Under the pieces are notes generated by a model. That model was not told the DNA's origin and searched no databases. It saw nothing but the letters and a program-made list of their open reading frames with translations. Shown one piece after another: positions 27,254 through 37,800 of a DNA stretch of 64,000 nt (positions within the stretch are counted from its first letter, which is position 1; every line of letters begins with the position of its first letter). The stretch comes from Catenovulum sediminis (GTDB taxonomy: Bacteria > Pseudomonadota > Gammaproteobacteria > Enterobacterales > Alteromonadaceae), in NCBI RefSeq assembly GCF_007289895.1, contig NZ_CP041660.1, positions 124,001 to 188,000 of the forward strand, written 5' to 3'. Both the position numbers and the translations under genes were made by a program.

Positions 27254-27826
27254 TTACTCGTCAACCAAATCTGCAATGCCACTGCGCTCTACGATCTCAG
27301 TGGCAAAACCGTCAATACTCTGTTGATTCTTTTTATGCCAGTATTTTTCTATGCCTGTTTTACCTTGTTTAATTGACCAGTTCGCTAAGTCATCCCGATC
27401 CGCTTGATAATCAAAATAAGGTACTGACATACCACAGGAGGTTTGTACTAAATCAATATTTAAAAGATAGATTTGCCGAGCCGCGACACTGGCCGGAAAC
27501 AGATGATTATAAGACTGCCAAGCATCATCTGATTGATGCAAAACTTGCGCTTGTCCATAAGTTCGAAGGATCATAGGGGGGCCTTCAAAAGCACAAAACA
27601 TGATGGTCATTCTCGGATTTTTTAACACATGCGCTGCAGATTCATTACCACTACCGGTTAAGTTTAACCAGGCTATGGTGTTGCGGTCGATTACCCGCAG
27701 TGAATCGCCCCCTTTTGGGGATAAATTAACATTGCCGGTTTCAGCCGCCGTTGCGACAAAGTATATTTTTTGCTGCTGAATAAACTCTATGTGTTTATCG
27801 TTTAATTCAGTAAATTTTTTTCCCAT
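27254..27826 (-). CDS. Pyridoxamine 5'-phosphate oxidase family protein
   Basis: A 190-residue protein with the split-barrel flavin-binding fold: IYFVATAAETGNVNLSPKGGDSLRVID, then TIAWLNLTGSGNESAAHVLKNPRMTIMFCAFEGPP. This is the subgroup annotated as PPOX-class proteins, distinct from PdxH. The reaction is unknown. It is convergent with ruvX, with a one-base gap. An AGGGA sequence lies close to the ATG. Confidence 0.85.
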   Translation of the reverse strand: MGKKFTELNDKHIEFIQQQKIYFVATAAETGNVNLSPKGGDSLRVIDRNTIAWLNLTGSGNESAAHVLKNPRMTIMFCAFEGPPMILRTYGQAQVLHQSDDAWQSYNHLFPASVAARQIYLLNIDLVQTSCGMSVPYFDYQADRDDLANWSIKQGKTGIEKYWHKKNQQSIDGFATEIVERSGIADLVDE

Positions 27827-27940
27827 TTCCCTGCCCTGTAAAACCCTTATTGTGAGGCATTAGCATGCAGCATTCCTTTGCTGCTATCAAGGCATAAAAC
27901 TAAAATTAAAACTAAATTATAAATCTAAAGGTGCCGTTCG

Positions 27941-28969
27941 TTATTTTGATTCTAAACGCCAAGTTCTAACCCAATCCACGCGCATGGTATTGCGTGAATC
28001 TTCCAACAAATCACTTTTAGCTGGCAAGCCACCCACCCAAGAAGAATCTTGTGTCCATAAATCCCAAATTAGATGCTGTTCTAAAGTAAATGGTTGCTTA
28101 GTAGTTATTTTACCCGCAGGTTCACCATTTAAGTAAAACTGAACATTGTGTTCATCTTTCCACCAAGCACCGACAACATGATATTCTTCATTCCATTTCA
28201 CTCCTTTTAAGGTATTGCCCTCTGATAAGTTTCGGTTATCAAAGTTACCCTTGTTACGCTCGGTCACTCCATCTTTTACAACAAAATATTGAGAATGCAT
28301 TGTCCAAGGATATTCTGGATTAGAATAGTCTGTTGACGGGTTTGAATTATTTTCAATGATATCAATTTCATCTCGATTGTTAATATCACCATTATTTAAC
28401 CAAAACGTATTGTACGCAGATATATGCGCCGTTTTAATGCGGCTTTCTGTATACATAGGAAACTTTATTTTCGCTTTAGAACGTACTCTTGATGTTTCAA
28501 ACCACTGTGTTTCACTGTCTGCATTTAAAGTCGCTTTTATCCATAAGTGGCCGTTATCAACGCCGGAATTTTTATTCAACATATTCACCGGTGTACCACC
28601 ATAGTTCCAATTGGTTTTAACCCACTTACTGCTATCCCAAAAATCAAATTCGTCAGATAAATTGTCTACTTTTACCCAATATTTATCTTGTGGTGTGGTG
28701 TCGTTAAAAGAGACAAAACTGGGCTCTCTAGGGTCCGCTTCATTAACATTAATAACTTGGATTTCTGGTTCTGGTGTAGGTTCAGGTGTGGGTTCTGGCG
28801 TAGGTGTGGGCGTAGGTGTAGAAGGGGTTTCTATTGTAGAGCCCGTATCTATTTCTGCGCTATCTTTATCATTATTTGATGTTGAGTTACACCCTAGCAC
28901 ACACAAAACTGCAGCCGCTATTACGGTATTTCTGAAACTAAAATTACCCATAACCATTTTACACTTCAT
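27941..28969 (-). CDS. GH16 lipoprotein, agarase/porphyranase-type endo-galactanase
   Basis: A 342-residue lipoprotein. Signal peptide with lipobox VLGC (about residue 27), a flexible Thr-Pro/Glu-Pro linker (about 50-68), then one GH16 domain. The catalytic motif is ExDxxE (Glu201, Asp203, Glu206, in RDEIDIIEN), the bulged form of agarases, porphyranases and carrageenases. FWLNNGDINN precedes it, and WNEEYHVVGAWWKDEHNVQFYLNG is typical of the family. It would cleave algal galactans at the cell surface. The exact substrate cannot be read from sequence. No other galactan gene lies nearby. The ATG at 28969 lacks a ribosome site; ATG at 28960 is an alternative. Confidence 0.82.
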   Translation of the reverse strand: MKCKMVMGNFSFRNTVIAAAVLCVLGCNSTSNNDKDSAEIDTGSTIETPSTPTPTPTPEPTPEPTPEPEIQVINVNEADPREPSFVSFNDTTPQDKYWVKVDNLSDEFDFWDSSKWVKTNWNYGGTPVNMLNKNSGVDNGHLWIKATLNADSETQWFETSRVRSKAKIKFPMYTESRIKTAHISAYNTFWLNNGDINNRDEIDIIENNSNPSTDYSNPEYPWTMHSQYFVVKDGVTERNKGNFDNRNLSEGNTLKGVKWNEEYHVVGAWWKDEHNVQFYLNGEPAGKITTKQPFTLEQHLIWDLWTQDSSWVGGLPAKSDLLEDSRNTMRVDWVRTWRLESK

Positions 28970-28975
28970 ATTAAA

Positions 28976-28996
28976 TTAACAATAATTGTTAACAAT
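28976..28996. promoter_or_regulatory. Nested palindromes directly upstream of the GH16 gene
   Basis: TTAACAAT-A-ATTGTTAA (28976-28992) is a perfect 17-bp dyad, overlapping a second perfect palindrome ATTGTTAACAAT (28985-28996). It lies 7 bp upstream of the start codon, so it may be an operator overlapping the transcription start, or a leader hairpin. The regulator is not known. Confidence 0.5.
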
Positions 28997-29049
28997 ACAT
29001 TATTTTCAATTAACATCAAGTAGCTATTTAAATTTATACTCTGTCGCAA

Positions 29050-29586
29050 TTAAAAACGAGAGCCCGGCTGATTTAAAAATTCTATCTCTTGCGCAGTTGA
29101 CTGGCGGCCTAAAATTTCATTTCGGTGTGGGTATCGACCAAACTTTTCAATAATTTTTTGGTGCTTTAGTTCAAACTCCAAATTGCGCGCTGCGCCCAAT
29201 TTTTGATACAAATCAACCGCGACTTGATGAATAGCGAGTGATTCACTGTGCATAAATGGCATATATAAAAAGCTACGCTGCTCAACCGTTAACGCGCTAT
29301 CTTTACCTGCAGCGATTGCTGATTGTGCCAAAGCCAGTGCCAAGCTGTCGTAGGCAAAAGACTGCGCGCTATCTCTATACATGTTGCGCGAAAACTGATC
29401 CAATATAATGATTTCAGCTAGACAACCTAAGGCCTCACACCGCCACCCATACAGCTCACATTGCACGGCCTGTTGATGTATGCCCGCAAACCGAGCGTAA
29501 ATCAGCTGGTCAAACTCTGGGTCTTTGGTAAACCATTTGCTTTTGTCTATTTCACTAAACCAAAATTCGATAATTTCTTGATACAT
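29050..29586 (-). CDS. DUF924 family protein
   Basis: A 178-residue helical protein: IIEFWFSEIDKSKWFTKDPEFDQLI at the N-terminus, then AEIIILDQFSRNMYRDSAQSFAYD and FLYMPFMHSESLAIHQ, the signature blocks of DUF924 (TPR-like fold). Function unknown. It is monocistronic and lies between the GH16 gene and a gap containing phased repeats. Confidence 0.88.
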   Translation of the reverse strand: MYQEIIEFWFSEIDKSKWFTKDPEFDQLIYARFAGIHQQAVQCELYGWRCEALGCLAEIIILDQFSRNMYRDSAQSFAYDSLALALAQSAIAAGKDSALTVEQRSFLYMPFMHSESLAIHQVAVDLYQKLGAARNLEFELKHQKIIEKFGRYPHRNEILGRQSTAQEIEFLNQPGSRF

Positions 29587-29610
29587 TATTTTTTCCTTAT
29601 TTTTTTCTTT

Positions 29611-29680
29611 ATTGGCGCTCTATTGGCGCTCTACAACCTGTTCAATATTATTCAATTTTGCTCAATCTTGTTCATTTGTT
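29611..29680. repeat. Two short direct repeats upstream of the DUF924 gene
   Basis: An 11-bp unit ATTGGCGCTCT is tandemly duplicated at 29611-29632. Eight bases later four degenerate 10-bp units follow in exact register: TTCAATATTA, TTCAATTTTG, CTCAATCTTG, TTCATTTGTT (29641-29680). One unit per helical turn places equal bases on the same DNA face. The rest of the 243-bp gap to the EF-P-like gene shows no gene. Confidence 0.5.
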
Positions 29681-29829
29681 AGAGCATAGAACGAGCACAG
29701 CTAAAATGTGACATTTTCAACTAAAACATTGTGTTTTAAAGGCAAAATAATTAACTTTTGACGCAGCAAACTATTGGTGAGTGACAAAAAATCTGCTAAT
29801 TTGCGCTAAAATTATTACAGGACAAATCA

Positions 29830-30396
29830 ATGCCAAAAGCCAGTGAAATAAAAAAGAATGCAGCCATCGAGTTTAACAACCGAACTATGATTGTCAGAGA
29901 TATTGTGCGCTCAGTTCCCCAAGGGCGAGCTGGGGGCAGCTTATACAGAATGCGCTTATATGATGTCGTGACCGGCGCAAAAGCTGATGAAACATTTAAA
30001 GATTCTGATATGTTAAATTTAGCCGATTTAACGCGTCGAGAAGCCATGTTCTCGTATGTGGATGGTGATGAATATATCTTTATGGATGCCGAAGATTACA
30101 CGCCTTACCATTTAAATAAAGAAGCCATCGCGGACGAAATTCTCTTTATCAATGAAGAAACAAAAGGCATACATGTTGTGATCGTAGACCAGACACCGGT
30201 TGCGATTGAGCTGCCTGCAACCGTGCAGCTGGTCATTGAAGAAACCGCACCCTCAATAAAAGGCGCATCCGCCAGTGCCAGAACTAAACCTGCAACCATG
30301 ACCACGGGTTTAGTGATTCAGGTACCTGAACATATCTCAAGCGGTGACAAAATTAAAATTAATACGGTAGAGCATAAATTTACCGGACGGGTATAA
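29830..30396 (+). CDS. efpL: Elongation factor P-like protein EfpL (YeiP)
   Basis: A 188-residue three-domain EF-P paralogue, close to E. coli Yei[17 protein letters not shown] at the start, [20 protein letters not shown] in domain II, and [41 protein letters not shown] in domain III. EF-P family proteins relieve ribosome stalling; YeiP has been described as acting on proline-containing stalling motifs. The domain I tip loop reads [15 protein letters not shown], with Arg rather than the modified Lys of EF-P. AGGA lies seven bases before the ATG. Confidence 0.92.
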   Translation: MPKASEIKKNAAIEFNNRTMIVRDIVRSVPQGRAGGSLYRMRLYDVVTGAKADETFKDSDMLNLADLTRREAMFSYVDGDEYIFMDAEDYTPYHLNKEAIADEILFINEETKGIHVVIVDQTPVAIELPATVQLVIEETAPSIKGASASARTKPATMTTGLVIQVPEHISSGDKIKINTVEHKFTGRV

Positions 30397-30525
30397 CATG
30401 CAAAATATCTGCATGCATTACATCTAGTCTGGTTAATGCGGTTAACTTTTTAAACAAAGAAAACCTAAACAGAAACAAAGCGCTTTACGAAACCTTTACA
30501 CTCGTCGAATTAAAATTCAGTTGTA

Positions 30526-30560
30526 GATAGCTTATAGTCTACTTAGGGCTATAAGCTATC
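30526..30560. promoter_or_regulatory. Large inverted repeat upstream of the RND operon
   Basis: Perfect 12-base arms GATAGCTTATAG (30526-30537) and CTATAAGCTATC (30549-30560) flank an 11-base spacer, ending 21 bp before the adaptor ATG. No T-run follows, so it is not an obvious terminator. It could be a repressor operator (TetR or MarR type) or a leader hairpin. Confidence 0.5.
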
Positions 30561-30581
30561 AATTTCACGCTGGGAATTTTA

Positions 30582-31658
30582 ATGTCTAATTCATATTTTC
30601 TAAAATCAATTATTATTGCCACGAGCGCAGTATGGATGCTTGCCGCTTGCACAGACGAGACACCGCTAGCAAAAAATGCGACATCCTTCAAAAGCGAACC
30701 TGTATTAACTCAAGCGGTTAAAATGCATCAGCAATCACTATCTATCGAAGCGGTTGGTACGTCCAGAGCGTTAAAATCAGTCGTTTTATATCCTCGCATC
30801 AATGGCATTATTGAAAGCGTCAATATTCAAGCCGGCGAATACGTCGAACAGGGTAAAACATTAATTCAGCTAGATGCCAGCGAGCAATTATTATTGCTGC
30901 AGCAGGCAAAAATTGCCTTAGAAGATGCACAGCGCACCAAACAAAGATTTCAAGCTGCGGTTGGCGCAGGTGGCGTCACCCAATCTGTATTAGATGAATC
31001 CAACACAGCGCTGGCCAGTACTCAAGTAGCATATAACAGAGCAAAAGTACTGCTTGACTATCATCAAATTAAAGCGCCATTTACAGGCCACTTAGGTATT
31101 ACTCAACTAGATCCGGGGGCTTACATTAACACCCAAACGCCGCTGGTTAGTTTAGATGACAGAAGTGCATTGTTGATTATGTTTGAAGTTGCAGAAGCAT
31201 TTTACGGTCAACTGAAAAGTGGGCAAAAAATAGCAGTTGCACCCTGGCAAAATGCCGCTCAAGTTGTACAAGCAAGTGTGGTAGATATTGATAGCCGGGT
31301 CGATCCACAAAGTCGAACTTTTACTGTACAAGCCAGATTAGATAATACGCAAGATCACTTTCGGCCAGGAATGAGCTTTAAAGTAACCCTTAACTTAACA
31401 GGCGGTGAATATCCCCTGGTACCAGAAACAGCCTTGCAATGGGGTGGCGACGGTGCCTATGTCTGGCAAATCCAAGATCAACATGCCAAACGAGTGCCTG
31501 TTGTGGTGGTGCAAAGAATTAAAGGCGAAATATTGGTTGAAGCTGATTTACCCCGCGGCAGTTTGGTAGTCAAAGAAGGCATTCAACGAATGCGTGAAGG
31601 GATGCAAGTTAAAGACGTCACCGCACAGGTTCAACAAAGGTTATTAGGCCATGAGTGA
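30582..31658 (+). CDS. RND efflux periplasmic adaptor lipoprotein
   Basis: A 358-residue membrane-fusion protein. The lipobox MLAAC (Cys about 23) anchors it in the inner membrane. A lipoyl/barrel-sandwich half (VLYPRINGIIESVNIQAGEYVEQGKTLIQLDASEQ) is followed by a short helical hairpin and the second lipoyl half (IKAPFTGHLGITQLDPGAYINTQTPLVSLDD), then beta-barrel and membrane-proximal domains. It links an inner-membrane RND pump to an outer-membrane channel; no TolC-type gene is adjacent. GGGA precedes the ATG. It overlaps the pump gene by 8 bp. Confidence 0.92.
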   Translation: MSNSYFLKSIIIATSAVWMLAACTDETPLAKNATSFKSEPVLTQAVKMHQQSLSIEAVGTSRALKSVVLYPRINGIIESVNIQAGEYVEQGKTLIQLDASEQLLLLQQAKIALEDAQRTKQRFQAAVGAGGVTQSVLDESNTALASTQVAYNRAKVLLDYHQIKAPFTGHLGITQLDPGAYINTQTPLVSLDDRSALLIMFEVAEAFYGQLKSGQKIAVAPWQNAAQVVQASVVDIDSRVDPQSRTFTVQARLDNTQDHFRPGMSFKVTLNLTGGEYPLVPETALQWGGDGAYVWQIQDQHAKRVPVVVVQRIKGEILVEADLPRGSLVVKEGIQRMREGMQVKDVTAQVQQRLLGHE

Positions 31659-34600
31659 ATATATCAAAGATGATTTGGCTTCACTAAGCGTACGCCGCCC
31701 TTTTTTAATTTTAGTGATTAACCTGCTCATAGCTTTAGCGGGTTTAGCGGCTTTGAGTTACGTTGAAGTCAGGGAGCTACCAGACGTTGACCGCCCCATA
31801 GTATCGGTGCGCGGGGTGTTGCCGGGTGCAACCCCAGAAACCATGGATGCTGAAGTAACAGGTATTATTGAAGGTGCCGTGGCCCGCGTTTCCGGAATTA
31901 AAAATATTCGCTCTTCAAGTGAAGAAAATAATTTTCGCATACATGCTGAATTTACCGCACAAACCGATTTAATGACCGCGGCTTCAGATGTACGCGAAGC
32001 CGTTAATCAGGTTCAGCGTGATCTGCCCGACGATATTGAACAAATCAGCGTAGTTAAAGCGCAGGACGATGCACACCCTATTATTAACATTGCAATTACC
32101 AGCCAAAACCTCAAACAAGAAGAGCTGACGCGCATTATCGAAAAAGACATTGTACCTGAAATTATTGGCATCAATGGTGTTGCTGACGTGCCCTTATTCG
32201 GCGATAGAAAACGCGTATTACATGTGGTGTTAAACCCTTTAAGGCTGACAAGTTATGGCCTTACCGTAAATGACTTAGCAGATGTGTTATACGAAGCACC
32301 ATTAGATGTACCAACAGGAAGTTTTCGGGCCCAAGATCAAGAATTATTAGTTCGCGCGAATGCGACAACCGTGACAGAAGAGCAGGTTAAAAACATCATT
32401 ATTCGCGATACCACTAGAATTGGCGATGTAGCACAAGTATATTTTGGACCAGAAGACGTCGAGTCATTAGTTTATCTGAATAAAAACCCAGTGATCGGAT
32501 TAGGGGTTATTCGACAAGCTCATTCAAATACCATCGAAATATCAGAACAAGTTAACAAAGTCGTCAACCGGCTCAATAATAAATACGACAATATTCAGCT
32601 GACCATTACAAACGACAGTGCGGTATTTATTAAAAGCTCTGTCACAGAAGTACTAACCAGCCTAGCGATGACAATACTGATTGTGGTTGCTTCATTATGG
32701 TTATTTTTAGGCAGTCTGCGCGCAACGCTTATTCCCAGTACGGCCATTCCACTGGCGCTCATTGGCACCTTAGCGGGTATTTGGTTAATGGGTTTTTCAA
32801 TCAATATCACAACCTTATTAGCAATTGTATTGGCCACGGGCTTGGTTGTAGATGATGCCATCGTTGTTCTGGAAAACATCCAACGTTTGAGTTTAAAAGG
32901 CTTAAAACCAAGAGCAGCTGCGGTATTAGGAACACGACAGGTTATCTTTGCTGTGATTGCAACCACTGCAGTATTGGTCAGTGTGTTTGTGCCAATTGCC
33001 CTGATACCAGGGAGTGCTGGACAAATGTTTAGAGAATTTGGCTTTGTGTTGGCTTGTGCTGTAATTATTTCATCCTTTGTTGCTTTGTCTATTGTCCCCG
33101 CTATGGCGGCTCGATTTCCGCTGGCTAAACCGCCAAAAGATGCCAAGCCGAATGTGCTGGCTCGGTTTGGCAGATCGCTCAGTGGCTTATACGCTAACTC
33201 GATTCATTTTGTGTTAAATAAAGCCATCTGGTTTTTTATGCTGGCGCTGGGCTTAGCGATTGCGGCGGCTTGGGTATACCCCAAACTGGCCAACGAATTA
33301 TTACCAAAAGAAGATCGCGGCGTTTTGTACATCAATGCCACGGGCCCTGACGGTGTTGGTTTAAATTACATTGCGCGTCAGGCAGAACAAATTGAAGCAA
33401 TTGTCGAACCCTATCTTGAACAAGGCATTATTACAGATGCATTTACCACAGTTGGACGCTATGATCCAAACCGTGCACAGGTGATGTTGCCATTTGTTCC
33501 ATGGGCCCAGCGCGAAATTAGCCAGCATCAAGTGATGGCTGAAATTAATCAAGAAATTAGCCAAATACCGGGCGCACGGGTGCGCGTTGGTAGCCCCAAT
33601 AGTTTAGCCATTCGCGGTAATGTTGGCGGGATTGAAGTCGCATTATTGGGCAATGATTACCCACAAATTTATAATGCGACTTTAGCTTTGGTTGATGCGA
33701 TCAATCAACAAAGCCAGTACATCTCCCAACCGGATATTTCGTATCGCCCTACTCAGCCGCAGTTGTCGCTGGAAATCGACAGGCGACGGGCTGCTGATTT
33801 AGGAATTTCGTTAAGCGAGATTGCCAATACATTGCGCGCCGTAGTGGATGGATGGGATTTAGTTGATTTAAGTATTGCGGATGAATCTATCCCCATCATT
33901 TTAGAAACGTCCTCGACACGCGTCTCTTCACCACAAGATTTGGCAAACTTATACGTATCCAGCGCCTCAGGCCGTCAGTTGCCATTATCCAGTGTTGTCG
34001 TGATGAAAGAAAACAGTGTCGCTGCTGAATTAGACAGGCATGCACAGCGCCGTGCGATAGAAATCAGCGCCAATATTGCAGATGGGTATCCATTGGCTGA
34101 TGCAATGGCCGAGTTACAAACCCTCGCAGATCAAGTCTTACCGGACAATGTCCACATGATATTTTTAGGTGAAGCGCAAACGCTAGAAGAAACTTCAAAC
34201 GAAGTCATTTTTACCTATGCAATTGCGTTGCTTGTGGTATTTTTGGTGTTATGTGCCCAGTTTGAAGGCATTGCCAGTGCGATTAATGTGATGACCGTAG
34301 TCCCTTTTGGTTTAGCCGCCGCGATTTATGCTTTATGGCTAACGGATACCAGCGTGAATATATATTCACAGATCGGGCTGGTTATGTTAATTGGCTTAAT
34401 GGCGAAAAACGGCATATTGATGGTCGAATTTGCCGATCAGTTACGTGATAAAGGTTTAGATATTCGCGCAGCGATTGAACAAGCGGCGAATGTCCGTTTG
34501 CGACCGATTGCATTAACCATGGTTTCAACCGTGTTAGGTGGTTTGCCACTTATATTAAGCTCGGGTGCCGGTGCTGAAGCGCGCAGCGCAATTGGCTGGG

Positions 34601-34749
34601 TGATGTTTGGTGGTTTAGGGTTAGCGGCTATGTTTACCCTGTATTTAACCCCAGTCGTATATTTAGCAACCGCTAAGTTTCATAAACCCAGAGGACATGA
34701 ACAGCAAGCCCTGGAAAAAGAATTAATGCAAGTTGACCAGCTGCATTAG
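31651..34749 (+). CDS. RND-family multidrug efflux permease (AcrB type)
   Basis: A 1,032-residue inner-membrane proton-driven pump with the usual duplicated layout: first helix (PFLILVINLLIALAGLAALSYV), large periplasmic loop, helices 2-6 including the proton-relay motif GLVVDDAIVVLENIQR, the second helix block starting at AIWFFMLALGLAIAAAW, and a C-terminal set with LIGLMAKNGILMVEFADQLRDKG. It is coupled to the adaptor gene. The substrate cannot be predicted. It ends 8 bp before a strong palindromic terminator. Confidence 0.94.
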   Translation: MSEYIKDDLASLSVRRPFLILVINLLIALAGLAALSYVEVRELPDVDRPIVSVRGVLPGATPETMDAEVTGIIEGAVARVSGIKNIRSSSEENNFRIHAEFTAQTDLMTAASDVREAVNQVQRDLPDDIEQISVVKAQDDAHPIINIAITSQNLKQEELTRIIEKDIVPEIIGINGVADVPLFGDRKRVLHVVLNPLRLTSYGLTVNDLADVLYEAPLDVPTGSFRAQDQELLVRANATTVTEEQVKNIIIRDTTRIGDVAQVYFGPEDVESLVYLNKNPVIGLGVIRQAHSNTIEISEQVNKVVNRLNNKYDNIQLTITNDSAVFIKSSVTEVLTSLAMTILIVVASLWLFLGSLRATLIPSTAIPLALIGTLAGIWLMGFSINITTLLAIVLATGLVVDDAIVVLENIQRLSLKGLKPRAAAVLGTRQVIFAVIATTAVLVSVFVPIALIPGSAGQMFREFGFVLACAVIISSFVALSIVPAMAARFPLAKPPKDAKPNVLARFGRSLSGLYANSIHFVLNKAIWFFMLALGLAIAAAWVYPKLANELLPKEDRGVLYINATGPDGVGLNYIARQAEQIEAIVEPYLEQGIITDAFTTVGRYDPNRAQVMLPFVPWAQREISQHQVMAEINQEISQIPGARVRVGSPNSLAIRGNVGGIEVALLGNDYPQIYNATLALVDAINQQSQYISQPDISYRPTQPQLSLEIDRRRAADLGISLSEIANTLRAVVDGWDLVDLSIADESIPIILETSSTRVSSPQDLANLYVSSASGRQLPLSSVVVMKENSVAAELDRHAQRRAIEISANIADGYPLADAMAELQTLADQVLPDNVHMIFLGEAQTLEETSNEVIFTYAIALLVVFLVLCAQFEGIASAINVMTVVPFGLAAAIYALWLTDTSVNIYSQIGLVMLIGLMAKNGILMVEFADQLRDKGLDIRAAIEQAANVRLRPIALTMVSTVLGGLPLILSSGAGAEARSAIGWVMFGGLGLAAMFTLYLTPVVYLATAKFHKPRGHEQQALEKELMQVDQLH

Positions 34750-34756
34750 AAATGTA

Positions 34757-34790
34757 AAAGCCGGTTATTTAAGCTTAAATAACCGGCTTT
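34757..34790. terminator. Bidirectional terminator between the RND operon and metH
   Basis: A perfect 34-bp palindrome: AAAGCCGGTTATTTAAG pairs with CTTAAATAACCGGCTTT. A and T ends allow function on both strands: 8 bp after the permease stop and about 90 bp after the metH stop. Confidence 0.85.
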
Positions 34791-34880
34791 ATTGATGTTT
34801 GATTGACCTATTTAGACGTGCTTATCTCAATTTAGATATTTTGAAAAATAACTCAACCAATGAAAGGTGTTAGAACCTAT

Positions 34881-37800
34881 TTATGCATCTGGATCATAGT
34901 CCAAGTTAGGCGCTAACCAACGCTCTGCTTCTGTTACTGTCATACCGGTGCGCTGGGCGTAACTTTCAGCCTGATCTTTTTTAATCTTGCCCACCGCAAA
35001 ATATTTAGTGTCAGGGTGTGCAAAATACCAACCACTAACTGAAGCACCCGGCCACATAGCACAGCTTTCTGTTAACTTAATACCAATGCGTTTTTCAACA
35101 TCTAACAGCGCCCACATACGTTTTTTCTCGGTATGCTCAGGGCAAGCCGCATAACCAGGTGCGGGTCGAATACCCTGATATTTTTCACGAATTAAATCGT
35201 CATTCTCTAGCGCTTCATCCGGTGCGTAGCCCCAGTAATCTTTGCGGATACGCTCATGCAAGTATTCCGCAAAAGCTTCAGCTAATCGGTCTGCGACTGC
35301 TTTTACCATGATACTGTTATAGTCATCATGTTTTGCGATAAAACTATCTGCCCATTCATCGGCGCCAAAACCCGCGGTCACCGCAAACGCACCAATGTAG
35401 TCTTCAACGCCAGAGTCTTTCGCTGCCACATAATCGCTTAAACAACGGTTATAATTGCCGTCTTTTTTCTGTGATTGCTGACGCAAATGATGTAAGCGAG
35501 TAAGCACTTCCTTACGCTCTTCATCTTGATAAACAAGTAAATCATCATCTTCCCGTGCAGCTGGGAATAAACCAAAGACCCCTTTTGCAGTGATGGTTTT
35601 TTCGTTTTCAATAACATCTAATAAATCATTAGCATCTTTAAATAGTTTACGTGCTTCTTCCCCTACTACTTCGTGTTTTAAAATAGTTGGGTACTTACCG
35701 CTTAACTGCCAAGTTAAGAAAAATGGTGTCCAGTCGATATACTTGCGAACTTCACTGATATCAACGTCTTGCAATTCAGTAATACCCAATTTTTTAGGTT
35801 TAACCGGCGTGTAATTTTCAAAACTCAATGGAAATGCGTTTTTACGTGCATCTTCCAGCGACACCAAAGTGGTTCTTGGACCACGATTAGCATGTTGTTC
35901 ACGCACTCGCACATATTCTGCGTCGATCCGCTTCATAAAGGCCGGGCGTAGCTCGTCACTTAATAAAGCCGATGCGACCGAAACACTGCGTGATGCGTTA
36001 GGTACATAAACCACCGGATTATCATATTGCTGCTCAATTTTTACTGCAGTATGCGCTTTTGAGGTTGTCGCACCACCAATTAACAAAGGCAATTTAAAAT
36101 CGCGGCGCTGCATTTCTTTAGCCACGTGCACCATTTCATCCAGTGATGGGGTAATCAAACCAGATAGCCCGATAATGTCACATTTTTCATCTATTGCGGT
36201 TTGTAAAATTTTATCCGCTGCAACCATCACACCTAAGTCAACAATTTCATAATTGTTACACTGTAAAACGACACCTACGATGTTTTTACCAATATCATGT
36301 ACGTCGCCTTTTACCGTTGCCAGCAAAATTTTACCATTGGTTTGCCCTTCGGCTTTTTCGGCTTCAATATAAGGTTCTAAATACGCCACTGCGCGTTTCA
36401 TGACTCGCGCAGATTTAACTACCTGAGGTAAAAACATTTTACCTTCACCAAACAAGTCACCAACAACATTCATGCCATCCATCAAAGGCCCTTCAATGAC
36501 ATGTAATGGTTTTTCAGCTTGCTGGCGTGCTTCTTCAGTATCGTCTTCAATAAAATCGGTAATGCCTTTAACCAATGAGTATTCAAGACGCTTTTTAACA
36601 TCCCATCCTCGCCATTCCTGCGCTGTGGTGTCCTGTGCTTTTTCACCACTGCCACGATATTTTTCGGCTAAATCGAGTAGGTTTTCAGTCGCGTTGTCAT
36701 TGCGGTTAAGTACAACATCTTCAACCGCATCTTTTAGTTCTGTTGGGATATCATCATAAATAGCAAGCTGGCCGGCATTTACGATACCCATCGTCAGACC
36801 ATTTTTAATCGCGTAGTATAAAAACACCGCGTGAATCGCTTCACGTACCGGATCATTGCCGCGAAATGAGAAAGAAACGTTAGACACACCACCAGAGATC
36901 ATCGCATGGGGTAAGTTATCTTTTATATCTTTACAGGCTTCAATAAAATCAACCGCATAATTATTGTGCTCATCAATCCCGGTCGCGACCGCAAAAATGT
37001 TTGGATCAAAAATAATGTCTTCCGGTGGGAAACCTACTTTGTTCACTAATACATCATATGAGCGTTTGCAAATTTCATATTTACGCGCGCGCGTGTCGGC
37101 TTGCCCGTCTTCGTCAAACGCCATTACAATAACAGCCGCACCATAATCACGTACCAACTGAGCTTGTTTAATAAAGTTTTCTTCGCCTTCTTTTAGGCTG
37201 ATTGAGTTAACGATGCCTTTACCTTGAATACACTTCAAACCCGCTTCTAAAATTTCCCATTTAGAAGAGTCAATCATAATAGGAACACGGGCAATATCCG
37301 GCTCGGATGCGATTAGGTTTAAAAACCGAACCATGGCTGCTTGCGAATCAAGCATACCTTCATCCATATTGATATCGATAATTTGCGCACCATTTTCAAC
37401 CTGCTGTTTGGCAACTTCTAAAGCTTCATCAAATTTGTCTTCTTTAATTAAACGCTTAAAACGCGCAGAGCCTGTGACGTTAGTTCGCTCACCGACGTTG
37501 ACAAAAAGTGATTCTTTATCAATTGTTAAAGGCTCTAAACCCGACAAACGACACGCTGTCTCTCGCTTTTTAATCTCTCTTGGCTTTTTACCTTCAACCG
37601 CTTTAGCAATTGCGCCAATATGCTCAGGCGTCGTACCACAACAGCCACCAACAATATTAAAAAAGCCAGATTCTGCCCACTCAGCAATATGCACCGCCAT
37701 CTCTTCGGGAGACAAATCATATTCACCAAACGCATTCGGTAAACCCGCATTTGGATGCACAGAAACAGCAAAATCAGATACACGCGCCATTTCTTCAACA

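Noticed and set aside
28770-28822. GT-rich minisatellite-like repeat
   Set aside because: It encodes the Thr-Pro/Glu-Pro linker of the GH16 lipoprotein, which explains the repetition.
34812-34827. Met box (AGACGTGC) near the end of metH
   Set aside because: A single imperfect box downstream of metH and beyond a terminator; MetJ needs tandem boxes at a promoter.
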